A DNA stretch of 64,000 nucleotides from Alphaproteobacteria bacterium (GCA_021296265.1 JAGWAT010000005.1:22912-86911); one strand, 5' to 3'; shown: positions 9,123 to 18,656, numbered from the stretch's first letter. Program-made: numbers and translations. Notes: a model not told the origin generated them from the sequence alone.

Positions 9123-9647
9123 ATGTTGAACCGGCTACTCCGCCTGCCGCTGCGAACGCTCGCCTGCGCGCTGCTGTTCGCGGCCGGCGGCCGGGCCGAC
9201 GCGCACGCCGACGGCCCCGAACCGGATCAGCCGGCGCCGCGTCCCGCCATTGCGGAGACGATGGAGAACGCGCGCCTCCTCGTCTCGATCGGCCATTTCG
9301 ACGAGGCGCTTTCCTTGTTGCGAACCCACCGGAAAGCCGGCGCGGCCGACACCGAGCTCCTGTTCGTGCTTGGCTTGGCCTCCGCCGGCAAGGTTCAACA
9401 CGGGCCGGTAGTGGAACCCGAGCGGCAGGCGCTGCTCGACGAGGCAGTCGCCGCCTTTCGCAAGGTCCTGGCAGCGCGTCCGGAATACGTGCGGGCCCGG
9501 ATCGAGCTTGCAACCGTCTTTTTTCTGATGGAGGACGACCGACTGGCAAGGAAACATTTTGAACAGGCACTGGCGGACGAACTGCCGAGTTGGGTGGCTG
9601 AGCACATCCGTCTGTTTCTCGCCAAGATGGACGCTCGCAAACGCTAG
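9123..9647 (+). CDS. Secreted TPR protein resembling the N-terminal domain of Slam/DUF560 proteins
   Basis: Product of 174 residues with an N-terminal signal peptide (LACALLFAAGGRADAHA) and helical TPR-like repeats: NARLLVSIGHFDEALSLL, then AVAAFRKVLAARPEYVRARI and ELATVFFLMEDDRLARKHFE. The end, WVAEHIRLFLAKMDARKR, resembles the junction between the TPR part and the beta-barrel of surface-lipoprotein assembly modulators, but a TAG follows at once and no barrel is recognisable downstream in any frame. It may be a free-standing periplasmic TPR protein or a remnant of a longer one. It lies between mltG and gmk, where many relatives have yicC. Confidence 0.7.
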   Translation: MLNRLLRLPLRTLACALLFAAGGRADAHADGPEPDQPAPRPAIAETMENARLLVSIGHFDEALSLLRTHRKAGAADTELLFVLGLASAGKVQHGPVVEPERQALLDEAVAAFRKVLAARPEYVRARIELATVFFLMEDDRLARKHFEQALADELPSWVAEHIRLFLAKMDARKR

Positions 9648-10181
9648 ACGACGGGGCATGGAGACCGCGAGGCCGCACTGATGAAGACCAGTCGACCTGC
9701 ACACCTTCCGCAAACCGGGATTCCCAATGCCACGGAGTCCTGACGACACCACGGCCCCCCAGAGCACCCGCTCACCAATCCGTTGAACTGAACGGCACGA
9801 GCCGGGCCGACCGCGCAGACCGTTCCCGGTGCACGTGCACGAACGGCGAGAGCCGAGCCCGGGACGGCGGCACCCGTGTGGGGCAACCTCCGAGGCGCCA
9901 CGTGCGAGCATGTCCGGTGATCCTGGCCCGGGTCTTGGCATCGCCCGTTAGCACGGGAACCAGGCGTTCCGAGGCGGACCAGTCGCGCCGGACGGCAATA
10001 CGCATCAGGCGCAGCCGCGCCACCGCCACCGCCTCGGACGAGGGCGAGGGGTTGACTTGAATCACTCCGGAGGAGTCGTGCAGCGTGATCGCCCACAGCG
10101 TCGAGAACCGGGCTGCCGCCTATACTACGGCCATGCCCCTGAAACGAACGTGACTCGCTGCCGGTCACACGATTCCGAGTC
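9648..10181. other. Non-coding stretch between the TPR gene and gmk
   Basis: The 534 bases hold open frames on both strands, including about 210 codons on the minus strand and about 150 on the plus strand, but their translations are dominated by Arg, Pro, Ser and Gly, lack recognisable domains and look like GC-rich chance frames. The plus-strand frame could include decayed remains of a beta-barrel C-terminus of the preceding gene; I see no clear barrel pattern. Confidence 0.5.
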
Positions 10182-10850
10182 ATGACCGCAACTGGAACGA
10201 CTGCAGCCTCGCCGTCCAACGCTCGGCTGGATTCGACACGCGACGGCCTCGTGCTGGTGCTCTCGGCGGCGTCGGGTTCTGGCAAGACGACGGTTCTTCG
10301 TCGGCTACTTGAAACCGAGCCGCGGCTGGAAATGTCGATCTCCGTGACGACGCGGAAACCGCGCGCGATGGAACGGCGCGGAGACCACTATCGCTTCGTG
10401 AGCGTGACCGAGTTCGAGCGCCTCATGAAGGCCGGTGAATTACTGGAACATGCCGAGGTGTTCGGAAGTCGGTACGGTACGCCGCGGGGGCCGGTCGAGG
10501 CCCGGCTCGCGCGCGGACTGGACGTGGTCGCGGACCTCGACTGGCAGGGCGCCGCAAGCTTGCGGACGGCATTGGGTAGCCGGTGTGTCTCGGTCTTCAT
10601 GCTGCCGCCCTCGATGTCCGAACTGGAGCGAAGAATTCGTACGCGCGGCCAGGATTCGGAAACCACGATCAACCGCCGGCTTGCCAAGGCCGAGGAAGAA
10701 ATCTCCCACTGGCGCGAGTTCGACTACGTGATCGTGAACCACGACCTGGATGCCTGCGTCGAGGAAATCCGGTCCATCGTCCGGGTCGAGCAGATTCGCC
10801 GGCGGGCTGACAGCATCAGGCACTTCATCGAGACGATGCTCCGCACCTAA
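10182..10850 (+). CDS. gmk: Guanylate kinase
   Basis: Phosphorylates GMP to GDP with ATP. The product of 222 residues has the P-loop LSAASGSGKTTVLRRLL, the GMP-binding region SISVTTRKPRAMERRGDHYR, and ELLEHAEVFGSRYGTPRGPV with VVADLDWQGA. The first 20 or so residues (TATGTTAASPSNARL) are a loose extension, so a later start is possible. Its 3' end overlaps the 3' end of convergent rsmA by 26 bases. Confidence 0.96.
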   Translation: MTATGTTAASPSNARLDSTRDGLVLVLSAASGSGKTTVLRRLLETEPRLEMSISVTTRKPRAMERRGDHYRFVSVTEFERLMKAGELLEHAEVFGSRYGTPRGPVEARLARGLDVVADLDWQGAASLRTALGSRCVSVFMLPPSMSELERRIRTRGQDSETTINRRLAKAEEEISHWREFDYVIVNHDLDACVEEIRSIVRVEQIRRRADSIRHFIETMLRT

Positions 10851-11697
10851 CAGCGCGCTGCCCCAACGCGCCGGCTAGCCGGGCGAAGTCGGCAACGGAA
10901 AGGTTCTCGGCGCGACGATCCGCCTGGATCCCGACCTGCGACAGCAGGGCCTCCGAATTGCCGAGTCCGGCCAGCGACGAGCGCAGCATCTTTCGCCGCT
11001 GCCCGAAGGCGAGCCGCGCGACGGTCCGGAAGTCCTCCACCGCACACCCCTCGGTTTCCGCCGCCGGTCGGGGCGTGATCGCAACGACGGCGGAATGTAC
11101 CTGCGGCGGCGGCACGAATACGCTCGGCGGGACCGGAAACAGGATCCGCGCCCGCGCCGCCCATTGCACGAGCACCGAGAGTCGGCCGTACGCCGGCGTG
11201 TTCGGAGCAGCCGTGATGCGCTGCGCCACCTCGCGCTGGAACATCAGCGTCAATCCCGTTAGCCCGGCGCCGGCAGGAAGCCAATCCACCAGGAGCCGCG
11301 ACGCGATACCGTACGGAAGGTTGGCGACCACCCGCACCGGGGGCTCGCCGAGATCTTCCAGCCGGCGGCGGCGAGCGTCCGCCTGGATCACTGACAACCG
11401 TCCCTGGGCCGCGGCGACCAGATCTTGCAGGGCGACCACGCAGCGTGCGTCACGTTCGACCGCGACTACCCGCCGAGCTCCGGCGAGCAGCAGTGCCCGT
11501 GTCAAGGCACCGGGCCCAGGTCCGATCTCGACCACGGTTCCGGTCGAAAGGTCTCCGGCCGCCCGCGCTATGCGAGCGGCCACGTTTAGGTCGAACAGGA
11601 AATGCTGGCCAAACGACTTGCGGGGGGCAATGCCGGCGGTGGCCACCACGTCACGGATCGGTGGCAGGGCCGCGATGGCGGCATCGGTGCTGGCCAC
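10825..11697 (-). CDS. rsmA: 16S rRNA (adenine(1518)-N(6)/adenine(1519)-N(6))-dimethyltransferase
   Basis: Dimethylates two adjacent adenines in the 3' hairpin of 16S rRNA during small-subunit maturation; also called KsgA. The 290-residue product has KSFGQHFLFDLNVAARIA, the SAM site VVEIGPGPGALTRALL, and the catalytic motif VVANLPYGIASRLL, then FQREVAQRI. The C-terminal small domain (AFGQRRKMLRSSLAGL) is present. It begins 3 bases after surA; pdxA, which often sits between these two in Proteobacteria, is absent. The end overlaps gmk tail to tail. Confidence 0.96.
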   Translation of the reverse strand: MASTDAAIAALPPIRDVVATAGIAPRKSFGQHFLFDLNVAARIARAAGDLSTGTVVEIGPGPGALTRALLLAGARRVVAVERDARCVVALQDLVAAAQGRLSVIQADARRRRLEDLGEPPVRVVANLPYGIASRLLVDWLPAGAGLTGLTLMFQREVAQRITAAPNTPAYGRLSVLVQWAARARILFPVPPSVFVPPPQVHSAVVAITPRPAAETEGCAVEDFRTVARLAFGQRRKMLRSSLAGLGNSEALLSQVGIQADRRAENLSVADFARLAGALGQRAVRCGASSR

Positions 11698-11700
11698 GGG

Positions 11701-12642
11701 TCAGAGGCGGCGGTCGATCAGGGCGCTTGCACGCAGTTGCCGAATCAGCGTGCGATCGGTCGTCAGGGCATTGCGCCGAAAGACAAGCTCGTCAGCCTGC
11801 CGGCGAAGCGCAGCCTCGTTGTCGGGCACGGTCACCGCCCGGCGATCGAGCAACTGGATCAGGTAAACCGCCCCGGCTGTCTCCACCGGAGCCGACACCT
11901 CACCCGTCTCGAGCTGCGCCAGCGCTTCCGCCAGGGTCGGATCGACGGCGTCACCACGCACCCAGTCGCCACCCGGCGAGTCCGGGAGGCCCCGCGAGTG
12001 CCGAAGCGCCAGCAGCCGGAAATCTGCCCCCGCTGCCAGCTGGCCGCGGAGCCGGTCCGCCTCCACCCGGGCAGCCGCCCGGTCGCGGTTCCCGTCGGCC
12101 AGGAGAACGATCCGGCGAATCCGGAACTCGGGCTGCCCTTCGGCAGCCCGAATGCTGGCCATCTCCTCATCGACCTCGTCCGGTGCCACGACGACCTGAC
12201 GACGGATGATTTGACCCCAGCGCAGATCCGCATCGATCTTGGTCCAAACGGTGACCTCCGAGATGCTCTGCTGGCGCAGGGATTGCGTGAACGACTCAGG
12301 ATCCATGCCGAACGTTCCCGCAAAGCGGGCGTACGCCGCTTCAGCTTCGTTACCCCGAATCTCGACAGCAAGGCGTTCGGCGGCCTGCACCTTGAGGCGC
12401 TCGTCGATCAAGCTCTCCAGTACTTCCTGCACCATCCGCTCCTGCTCTCCCTCGCTGTCCGGGGCACCCAGCGTGGCGACCGTGAGCCGGACCCGGGCCG
12501 CCAGGTCGTGGACTGAAATCGGTTCGTCGTTGACCACTGCCACGACGCGGGTGAGTTCATACTCCTGCGCCCAGAGCTGACTTGCCGAAGGGGCCAGCAT
12601 GACGGTGCCAAGCACCAACAAACGCAATGGGATGGTCCGCAT
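11701..12642 (-). CDS. surA: SurA-like periplasmic peptidyl-prolyl isomerase/chaperone
   Basis: Periplasmic chaperone for outer-membrane proteins. The product of 313 residues has a signal peptide (RLLVLGTVMLAPSASQLWAQ), the SurA N-terminal domain (RVVAVVNDEPISVHDLAARV), and one parvulin-type domain (FRIRRIVLLADG to YLIQLLDRR) instead of the two in E. coli SurA. I chose ATG 12642 (MRTIPLRLL) over an upstream start because it gives a compact signal peptide. It follows lptD by 51 bases in the same transcript, matching its role in LptD assembly. Confidence 0.93.
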   Translation of the reverse strand: MRTIPLRLLVLGTVMLAPSASQLWAQEYELTRVVAVVNDEPISVHDLAARVRLTVATLGAPDSEGEQERMVQEVLESLIDERLKVQAAERLAVEIRGNEAEAAYARFAGTFGMDPESFTQSLRQQSISEVTVWTKIDADLRWGQIIRRQVVVAPDEVDEEMASIRAAEGQPEFRIRRIVLLADGNRDRAAARVEADRLRGQLAAGADFRLLALRHSRGLPDSPGGDWVRGDAVDPTLAEALAQLETGEVSAPVETAGAVYLIQLLDRRAVTVPDNEAALRRQADELVFRRNALTTDRTLIRQLRASALIDRRL

Positions 12643-12693
12643 GCGGCGCGGGTGAAGTGACGTTGAGGCCGCAGTAATTCGGGGCATGGACGT

Positions 12694-14820
12694 TCAGAAT
12701 CCGAGCAGGGTGACCTTCAGGCCCACCGACGACGAAGGTGGAATATCCGACGCACGGGTGGGCTCCCTCAGAAAGTTCAACGACAGATCCAGGCACTCGT
12801 TCCGGAAGGATAGGACGAGCCCGGCCTTCAGCGTCGAGGAATACGCGGCACGGCCCAGATCACGCAGATGATAACCCGATACCCGCCATTCGGGCGTGAC
12901 CTGCCAGGCAACCTCGGTTCCCAGCTGTTCGGAACTCGCCGTGGACAACGATGTTGGGTCGTCATGCAGCCGGACGTACGTGAACCCGGTCTCCACCGGG
13001 CCCAGGCGCACCTCCGCCCCCACCTGATCGTGCCGCACTCCGGTGACCGCCGGCGACCGTCGGAAATTCCAGTACGCGGCGCCGATGCCCTTGATCCGCA
13101 CGGTGACATCGCCGACGAGATCGGAGAATCGGTCCGCAAGGCCGCTACGCTGGTCGAAGTCACGCTCATCGGTCAAGCGCAGCACGCGGCCGATGGTGCC
13201 GCGCGCGAAGACGCCTCCCTGTCCCTGGTACGTGCCTCGTACACCCATGTTGAGGCGGACGCCGCCCTCAATCCGGTCCAGGCCGGGAAACCGGTTCGCC
13301 TCAAACAAGCTGGCATGGCTGAGCTCCACATCAACAGAATCCGTGTTCGGAATCGGGTCACGGTTCAGCCCTTCCGGAGTGGCCAGCGCCTGCACCACGG
13401 GCTCCACCACCATCAGGCCCTCCGCAAACCGGCGCATCAAGGGAAACCGCCAGCCGAGTTCGGCCGCGGGGGCGACTCGAACGAACCGGTGCTCGGGGGT
13501 GGCGATATCGCTTTCTCCGGCCCGAACGTCGAAGGCATCCGCCCGGAGACGCAGCACCGCGTCGAGAACGTAGCCCGAGTTGCGGGGAAAGCTGCGCTCC
13601 CAGCGGGTCTCCAGCGACAGCCGGCGGTTCCGCCGGCCGTCATCCTGCGCCAGCACCATGGCATCACCAGTGGCGATAACGCGGCCACCGAACAACGTGG
13701 GTCCGCCACTCCAGTGCACGCGGGCGCGCGGGAAGATGGTCGGTACCCGATCGTCCTGGGACAGCACCGAAAGGTTCTGGAACCCGTACACTTCAAAGTC
13801 CGCGTCAAGCCGGTCGCCCCGCTTGCGCAGGTACCCGTACTGGGACAACACATTGATTCCTCGTCCAAGCCCGTACCGCGCAAGGTACGACGCGTCGCTC
13901 GCACGCGACGCGTCCCAGCCCACCGACCAGCCGTCAGCCAAGCCGATGGCCCCTCTGGCGAACAGGTGACCGCGCAATTCCCGCGTAGGGGTGCCATCGG
14001 CCCGGGCCCGGCTCCCATGGGTCACGGACGCCTCGACACGGTAATCCGAGCTGATCCCGGCCCGGCGCCATACGCCGCCCAGAAGCGGTCCCTCCTGCGT
14101 GGCATAGCCGGTGCGCAGCAGCAGATCCTGGGACGGGCCGAGCGGGAGGAAGTACGGCATTTCCACGACTAGTCCCAGGGCGCGATCGCTCCGGACTGCA
14201 GGGAGCAGAAAGCCGCGGGCCCGCTCGACCGTGGAATCCTTGAAACGGGCCCACGGCAGATAGATGACCGGAACGCCGAACGCTTCCAGCAGGACGTCTC
14301 GGTAGGTGATGCTCTGCTGCTCGGCTTCATGCGTCGCCGTGCCCGCCCGTACCTGCCACGGCGGCGGGTCACTGGCGTCCGGGCACGATTCGCAGCGCGT
14401 GTACGTGACGTCCCTGAAGTCCGTCCGATCACCGCGGGCCCGCCGCGCCGACCCGGCGGCGAGCACTCCCCCGGCCGCAAACTGCGAACGCAGCGCCTCG
14501 AATGCCCCGGCCCGCAGGTCCTCGGTCAATTCGACGCGTTCCACCGAATGGACCGTCCCGTCGGCATCAGTGAGCGTGACCTGACCCTCGGCGAAGATCC
14601 GGCCTACCGCATACCGGTAGACGATTCGATCGGCCGTCAGTGTGCGATCGCCCGAACGGAGTCGGACGTTTCCGACCGCCTCGACAACCGAGTCCTCCTC
14701 CCGGGCGGTGAACTGATCAGCGACGATTTCCGATTCGGCGGCCCCGGCGGTACCGGGTTGGCAAAGCGCGATCAGCACCATGAAAACGGGCAGGAGAACA
14801 CGGTACACCGGCATCCTCAT
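12694..14820 (-). CDS. lptD: LPS-assembly protein LptD
   Basis: Outer-membrane beta-barrel that places lipopolysaccharide in the outer leaflet. The 708-residue product has a signal peptide (VLLPVFMVLIALCQPGTAGA), an OstA/LptA-like domain at about 30-150 (IVADQFTAREEDSVVEAVGN, then GRIFAEGQVTLTD), and the LptD barrel (VPVIYLPWARFKDSTVERAR through SFRNECLDLSLNFLRE). Four cysteines typical of LptD disulfides are not all evident; visible are the pair in TRCESCPD and one in RNECLD. Its ATG overlaps the lptG stop (ATGA). Confidence 0.95.
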   Translation of the reverse strand: MRMPVYRVLLPVFMVLIALCQPGTAGAAESEIVADQFTAREEDSVVEAVGNVRLRSGDRTLTADRIVYRYAVGRIFAEGQVTLTDADGTVHSVERVELTEDLRAGAFEALRSQFAAGGVLAAGSARRARGDRTDFRDVTYTRCESCPDASDPPPWQVRAGTATHEAEQQSITYRDVLLEAFGVPVIYLPWARFKDSTVERARGFLLPAVRSDRALGLVVEMPYFLPLGPSQDLLLRTGYATQEGPLLGGVWRRAGISSDYRVEASVTHGSRARADGTPTRELRGHLFARGAIGLADGWSVGWDASRASDASYLARYGLGRGINVLSQYGYLRKRGDRLDADFEVYGFQNLSVLSQDDRVPTIFPRARVHWSGGPTLFGGRVIATGDAMVLAQDDGRRNRRLSLETRWERSFPRNSGYVLDAVLRLRADAFDVRAGESDIATPEHRFVRVAPAAELGWRFPLMRRFAEGLMVVEPVVQALATPEGLNRDPIPNTDSVDVELSHASLFEANRFPGLDRIEGGVRLNMGVRGTYQGQGGVFARGTIGRVLRLTDERDFDQRSGLADRFSDLVGDVTVRIKGIGAAYWNFRRSPAVTGVRHDQVGAEVRLGPVETGFTYVRLHDDPTSLSTASSEQLGTEVAWQVTPEWRVSGYHLRDLGRAAYSSTLKAGLVLSFRNECLDLSLNFLREPTRASDIPPSSSVGLKVTLLGF

Positions 14821-15911
14821 CCGTCCTCATGGTGCAGCATGGCAGCCACCCCGAATGCCGCCGGAAGCAGCGCCGGAAGCCAAGCCGCGAGTGCCACCGG
14901 AATGTCCGTGGTTTCCCCGTAACTGCGGCAGAAATCACGCACCGCGTAGAACAGCACCAGGCAGAGCAGCGTGCCCGTGTACCGGAGCCACGGCGCCGAA
15001 CGACCCAGGCTGGGAACCATGAAGGCCGCCCCAAGCAACATCATGCTGACGAGCGTGACGGGCAGGGACAGCAGGGTGTGAAACTGCATATGGTGGACCC
15101 GGGTGGAGAAGCCGAACTGTTCCAGCACGGCGACGTACTGCGGCAGTCTCCACAACGGAATCATCCCGGCCGGCGTAAAGCCCTCGTTGATCGCGTCGCG
15201 ATCCAGCGTGCTCGCCACCGCATAGGCCGCGACGCGCTCGACCTCGCGTTCCCGGTTCACGACCACACCGTCATCCAGCTGCCAGTCGCCCGCGTCATCC
15301 AGCAGCGCCGTGTCGGCATTGATCCATTCGTCGAGGTCACCGCTCCGTCCGAACCGGAAGACCACGACGTCGGTCAACTGCATGGTGGCGGGATCTATCG
15401 TCCGGGCATGGACAATCGTGTCACCCGCCGCATCGGACTGGCGGATCCAGAAGCCGGAACCCAGCAACGTCAGGCGGCCAGTGTCGCGACCGAAATGGCG
15501 GGCTTCCAGATTGTCAAGGTGCGCCTGCGTGGCTGCGCTGATTGGGTTCCCGACGACGAGCCAGCCGACGCCGATGACGGCGGCGATGGCGGTCCCGGGC
15601 ATGACCAGGTGCATCCACGAGATCCCCGTGGCACGGACGGCCACCAGCTCACCGTGCCGGCCCAGGTGACGATAGGAAAGCATCGCGCCAATCAGCGCGA
15701 TGGCGGGCAGGAAGTGCTCGATCAGGACGGGGTACTGCAGCAGCGCCAGCTCGCCCACCAGACCGAGATCGCCGATGCCGCGGGTGACGGCCCGTCGCCA
15801 GGATTCGACGAAATTCCCGGCCAGAACCAGCGCCGATATCACCGTGAACCCCAGGGCGATGCCGGCGGCGTTCCGACCGGCCAGGTAGGCCCAGATGCGG
15901 ATCGACGTCAT
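14817..15911 (-). CDS. lptG: LPS export ABC transporter permease LptG
   Basis: One half of the inner-membrane LptF-LptG pair that, with LptB, extracts LPS and passes it to LptC. The 364-residue protein has two transmembrane blocks at each end (IALGFTVISALVLAGNFVES near the start; LLSLPVTLVSMMLLGAAFMV near the end) flanking a periplasmic jellyroll domain, with ELVAVRATGISW in the first block. The start at 15911 overlaps the lptF stop (ATGA); the frame runs further upstream inside lptF but that is shadow. Confidence 0.95.
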   Translation of the reverse strand: MTSIRIWAYLAGRNAAGIALGFTVISALVLAGNFVESWRRAVTRGIGDLGLVGELALLQYPVLIEHFLPAIALIGAMLSYRHLGRHGELVAVRATGISWMHLVMPGTAIAAVIGVGWLVVGNPISAATQAHLDNLEARHFGRDTGRLTLLGSGFWIRQSDAAGDTIVHARTIDPATMQLTDVVVFRFGRSGDLDEWINADTALLDDAGDWQLDDGVVVNREREVERVAAYAVASTLDRDAINEGFTPAGMIPLWRLPQYVAVLEQFGFSTRVHHMQFHTLLSLPVTLVSMMLLGAAFMVPSLGRSAPWLRYTGTLLCLVLFYAVRDFCRSYGETTDIPVALAAWLPALLPAAFGVAAMLHHEDG

Positions 15912-17026
15912 GCGCCGCCCCTCGAGAACAGCAGCGACCGGCGGCGGACATCGTGCAGGTGCGCCGCGGCAAGCATCAGCGCAATCGCCGTGATCAGCGC
16001 GCCGTACGAAATGGGAACCAGGACCGGAAACGATGCGTAGGCCCAGGGCGTGGCGACAAAGAGGACCTCGAGCACCACGGCCGCGATGCTCGCGGAGAGC
16101 AGCGGACGCAGCGGATGTTCCCGAAACCGATGCTTGAGGAGGAATGGCGTGACGCCCGCGAGCGCCATCAACAGCAGAAAGAACGGCGCCTGCAGTCGGC
16201 GCTGAGCCTCGGCACCGAACTGCCTCCGGACAGACGGCGAGGTGTCCGGCGGCGGATCGAGAAGTTCCCACAACGTGCGTTCGGCGGCCGAACGCTTCCG
16301 GCGCGGGCCGGCCGAGCGATCTTCCGCCGCAACCTCAAAGACGTATCGGTCGAAACTCAGGGAATGAATCCGATCGCGGTCCGGGCCCATCTCGTACCGG
16401 CTGCCGTCGTACACCACGAACCGCGGCAGACCGCCGCTGAATTCGCTCTGTCCCTCCCGCGCCACGATCGAAACCGAGCGCGCCGGGTCCCGGCCGTCGT
16501 GAATGAGAAGTCCCCGAAGGGTTCCGTCGGACTCCCGCTCGCGCACGAACACGGTGACCCCCTGGACCGGCGAGAGGAACGCTGCCTCCTGCGGCAGCAA
16601 ATTGGCATAGCTGCTCCGGATTTCCTGAATCTGCTCGCGGTAGCGGTGATACCCCGCCGGCGCCAGCCAGGTCTCCAGTACCAGCGCCGCGACCCCTGCG
16701 AGCGCGGCAAACGCAAGTGCCGGCATCATGAGCTGCAGGTTGCTGCGGCCGGTCGCCTGTAACGCGACGAGCTCCGAATCCAGACTGAGCCTACCGTACG
16801 CGCTGGCCGTGGCGAGAAAGACCAGAAACGGCAGCGCGAACGCCAGGTCCCGCGGCGCATAGGCGATGAGCAGTCCGACGAAGGCTTCCAGCGACAGCCC
16901 TTTCGACAGCACCACGTCGATCAGGCGCAGCGACGGAATCACGATGATCAGGCTGATCAGTGCAAGCAGGACAAACGCGTAGGGAGCGGCGAGCTGGCGG
17001 GCGATGTAGAGGGACATCCTGTACAT
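15908..17026 (-). CDS. lptF: LPS export ABC transporter permease LptF
   Basis: Partner of LptG. The 372-residue product begins MYRMSLYIARQLAAPYAFVL, contains ELVALQATGRSNLQLMMPAL in the first membrane block, a periplasmic domain (VTVFVRERESDGTLRGLLIH), and a second membrane block with AGVTPFLLKHRFREHPLRPL. An ATG three codons downstream (17017) is an equally possible start. It heads the lptF-lptG-lptD-surA-rsmA transcript; lptF and lptG, and lptG and lptD, overlap by 4 bases. Confidence 0.94.
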   Translation of the reverse strand: MYRMSLYIARQLAAPYAFVLLALISLIIVIPSLRLIDVVLSKGLSLEAFVGLLIAYAPRDLAFALPFLVFLATASAYGRLSLDSELVALQATGRSNLQLMMPALAFAALAGVAALVLETWLAPAGYHRYREQIQEIRSSYANLLPQEAAFLSPVQGVTVFVRERESDGTLRGLLIHDGRDPARSVSIVAREGQSEFSGGLPRFVVYDGSRYEMGPDRDRIHSLSFDRYVFEVAAEDRSAGPRRKRSAAERTLWELLDPPPDTSPSVRRQFGAEAQRRLQAPFFLLLMALAGVTPFLLKHRFREHPLRPLLSASIAAVVLEVLFVATPWAYASFPVLVPISYGALITAIALMLAAAHLHDVRRRSLLFSRGGA

Positions 17027-17375
17027 GACGGGCCGGAGTCCTGGCTCGAAGGCGAGTGCTGATATGTACCATGATGACGGGCTCCGGTGTCCGCTCCGTC
17101 CCCGCGTGTCGGGCCCATCGACCGAGAAGCGCCCGCCGCCGATCCGCCCGCGAGAGCACCCCCGGACGCGCTGCGCGGTGCGGACTGCCGTGCCGTCATC
17201 CGACGGGCCGGAGATGTGCGCCGGGGACCTGGGCTTCCGGCCGGACCGTGGCGCCAACCCCGGCGTGGTTGCTTTGACAGGCCGCTCCGTTCACTACTAA
17301 ATCCGTTGCGCCACTCAGCCCACGCGCGCATGCAGAACCCAGCCACGCGAGGCAGCCATCAAACCGCCCTCTCTC
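17027..17375. other. Divergent intergenic region between lptF and the PotF-like gene
   Basis: The 349 bases carry no credible gene. It must contain the promoter for the lptF operon and for the binding-protein gene. No clear operator, repeat or terminator was found. Confidence 0.45.
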
Positions 17376-18446
17376 TTGACCCACGTGGCCGTGCTTCTGA
17401 CGGCAGCCACCGCTTCCGCGGAGACAGCGGTCGTCAGCGTCTACAACTGGTCGGACTACATCGCTCCGGACACGCTCGCGGAATTCGAGGCCGAGACTGG
17501 CATTCGGGTCGTGTACGACATCTTCGATTCCAACTACACCCTCGAAGCCAGGTTGCTGGAGGGGAACAGCGGCTACGACGTCGTCGTGCCAAGCGGCGTA
17601 TTTCTCGCCCGCCAAGGCCAGGCCGACCTGTTCCGGCCGCTCGACAAGCACCGGCTGCCCAATCTCCACCACATGCACGCAGAACTAATGCGGCAGGTCC
17701 GGCAGTGGGATCCGGAGAATCGCTACGGTGTGCCGTACCTGTGGGGTACCACCGGCCTCGCCTACAACGCCCGATTGATCGCCGAGCGCGACGCGTCCGC
17801 CCCCACCAGCTCCTGGCGGATGCTGTTTGACCCGCAAGCGGTCTCCAAGTTCGCCGACTGCGGGGTCTACGTCCTGGATGAACCGGACGAGGTCATTCCG
17901 GCCGTCCTGAAGTTCATCGGCGAGGATCCCGACAGTCACGACCCGGACGTGATCGCGAAGGTCGAGCCCGTACTCGCGGCCATCAGGCCCTACGTCCGGC
18001 GTTTCCACAACTCCGAGCAAATTGATGCGCTGGCGAGCGGCGACATTTGCCTGGCCATGGGGTGGTCGGGCGACATGCTGCAGGCCCGCGACCGCAGCCG
18101 GGCAGCCGGGAACGACGGCGAGATCCGCTACGTCATCCCGGAGGAAGGCGCGCTCATGTGGTTCGACATGATGGCCATTCCGGTCGATGCGCCCCACCCG
18201 GAGAACGCACACCGCCTGATCGACTATCTCATGCGTCCGGACGTGATCGCGCGGATCTCCAACCACGTTTTCTACGCCAACGCCAATGCCGCGGCGCAGC
18301 CGCACCTCGATCCCGAACTCAGCAGGGATCCGGGTGTCCACCCACCCGCCGCTGTGCGGGCGAGTCTCTACGTCACCAGTCCCTACCCGCCGACGGTGCG
18401 GGAGTTCGTCAGCGGATTGTGGGCCCGCGTCCGAGGTGCCCGTTAG
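17376..18446 (+). CDS. Polyamine-type ABC transporter substrate-binding protein (PotF/PotD family)
   Basis: Periplasmic solute-binding protein of about 356 residues. VSVYNWSDYIAPDTLAEFEA is the hallmark start of PotD/PotF proteins, followed by GYDVVVPSGVFLARQ, VPYLWGTTGLAYN and ALMWFDMMAIPVDAPHPENA. A short signal sequence (VAVLLTAATASAE) precedes it. The start is uncertain: TTG 17376 is the first usual start codon, and upstream in frame there is no ATG or GTG before a stop at 17298. No permease or ATPase gene is adjacent, so the membrane partners lie elsewhere. Spermidine or putrescine is the likely ligand by family, not shown here. Confidence 0.9.
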   Translation: MTHVAVLLTAATASAETAVVSVYNWSDYIAPDTLAEFEAETGIRVVYDIFDSNYTLEARLLEGNSGYDVVVPSGVFLARQGQADLFRPLDKHRLPNLHHMHAELMRQVRQWDPENRYGVPYLWGTTGLAYNARLIAERDASAPTSSWRMLFDPQAVSKFADCGVYVLDEPDEVIPAVLKFIGEDPDSHDPDVIAKVEPVLAAIRPYVRRFHNSEQIDALASGDICLAMGWSGDMLQARDRSRAAGNDGEIRYVIPEEGALMWFDMMAIPVDAPHPENAHRLIDYLMRPDVIARISNHVFYANANAAAQPHLDPELSRDPGVHPPAAVRASLYVTSPYPPTVREFVSGLWARVRGAR

Positions 18447-18656
18447 ACGCGTCCGCGTCCGCCGTTACCTGTTCCGGACTTCCCGCGCACCGGTTCCCAG
18501 CCTCGCGCCCTGGCGCGACGGCGGCACGCGGATCAAGCCGGGCCGGAAAGCCATTTCCGACGGCCTCCCCGTGACGTAGGTACCGCCATGACGCACCGGC
18601 TGCGCACGGCACCCGCGCCGCCGCCGGCCGACCCGACCCACGCGGGCGCATGATGA

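Noticed and set aside
9644..10285. Minus-strand open frame of 213 codons between the TPR gene and gmk
   Set aside because: Composition is Arg/Gly/Ser/Pro-heavy with no domain, no good ribosome-binding site, and it overlaps the 5' end of gmk. Probably a chance frame in GC-rich DNA.
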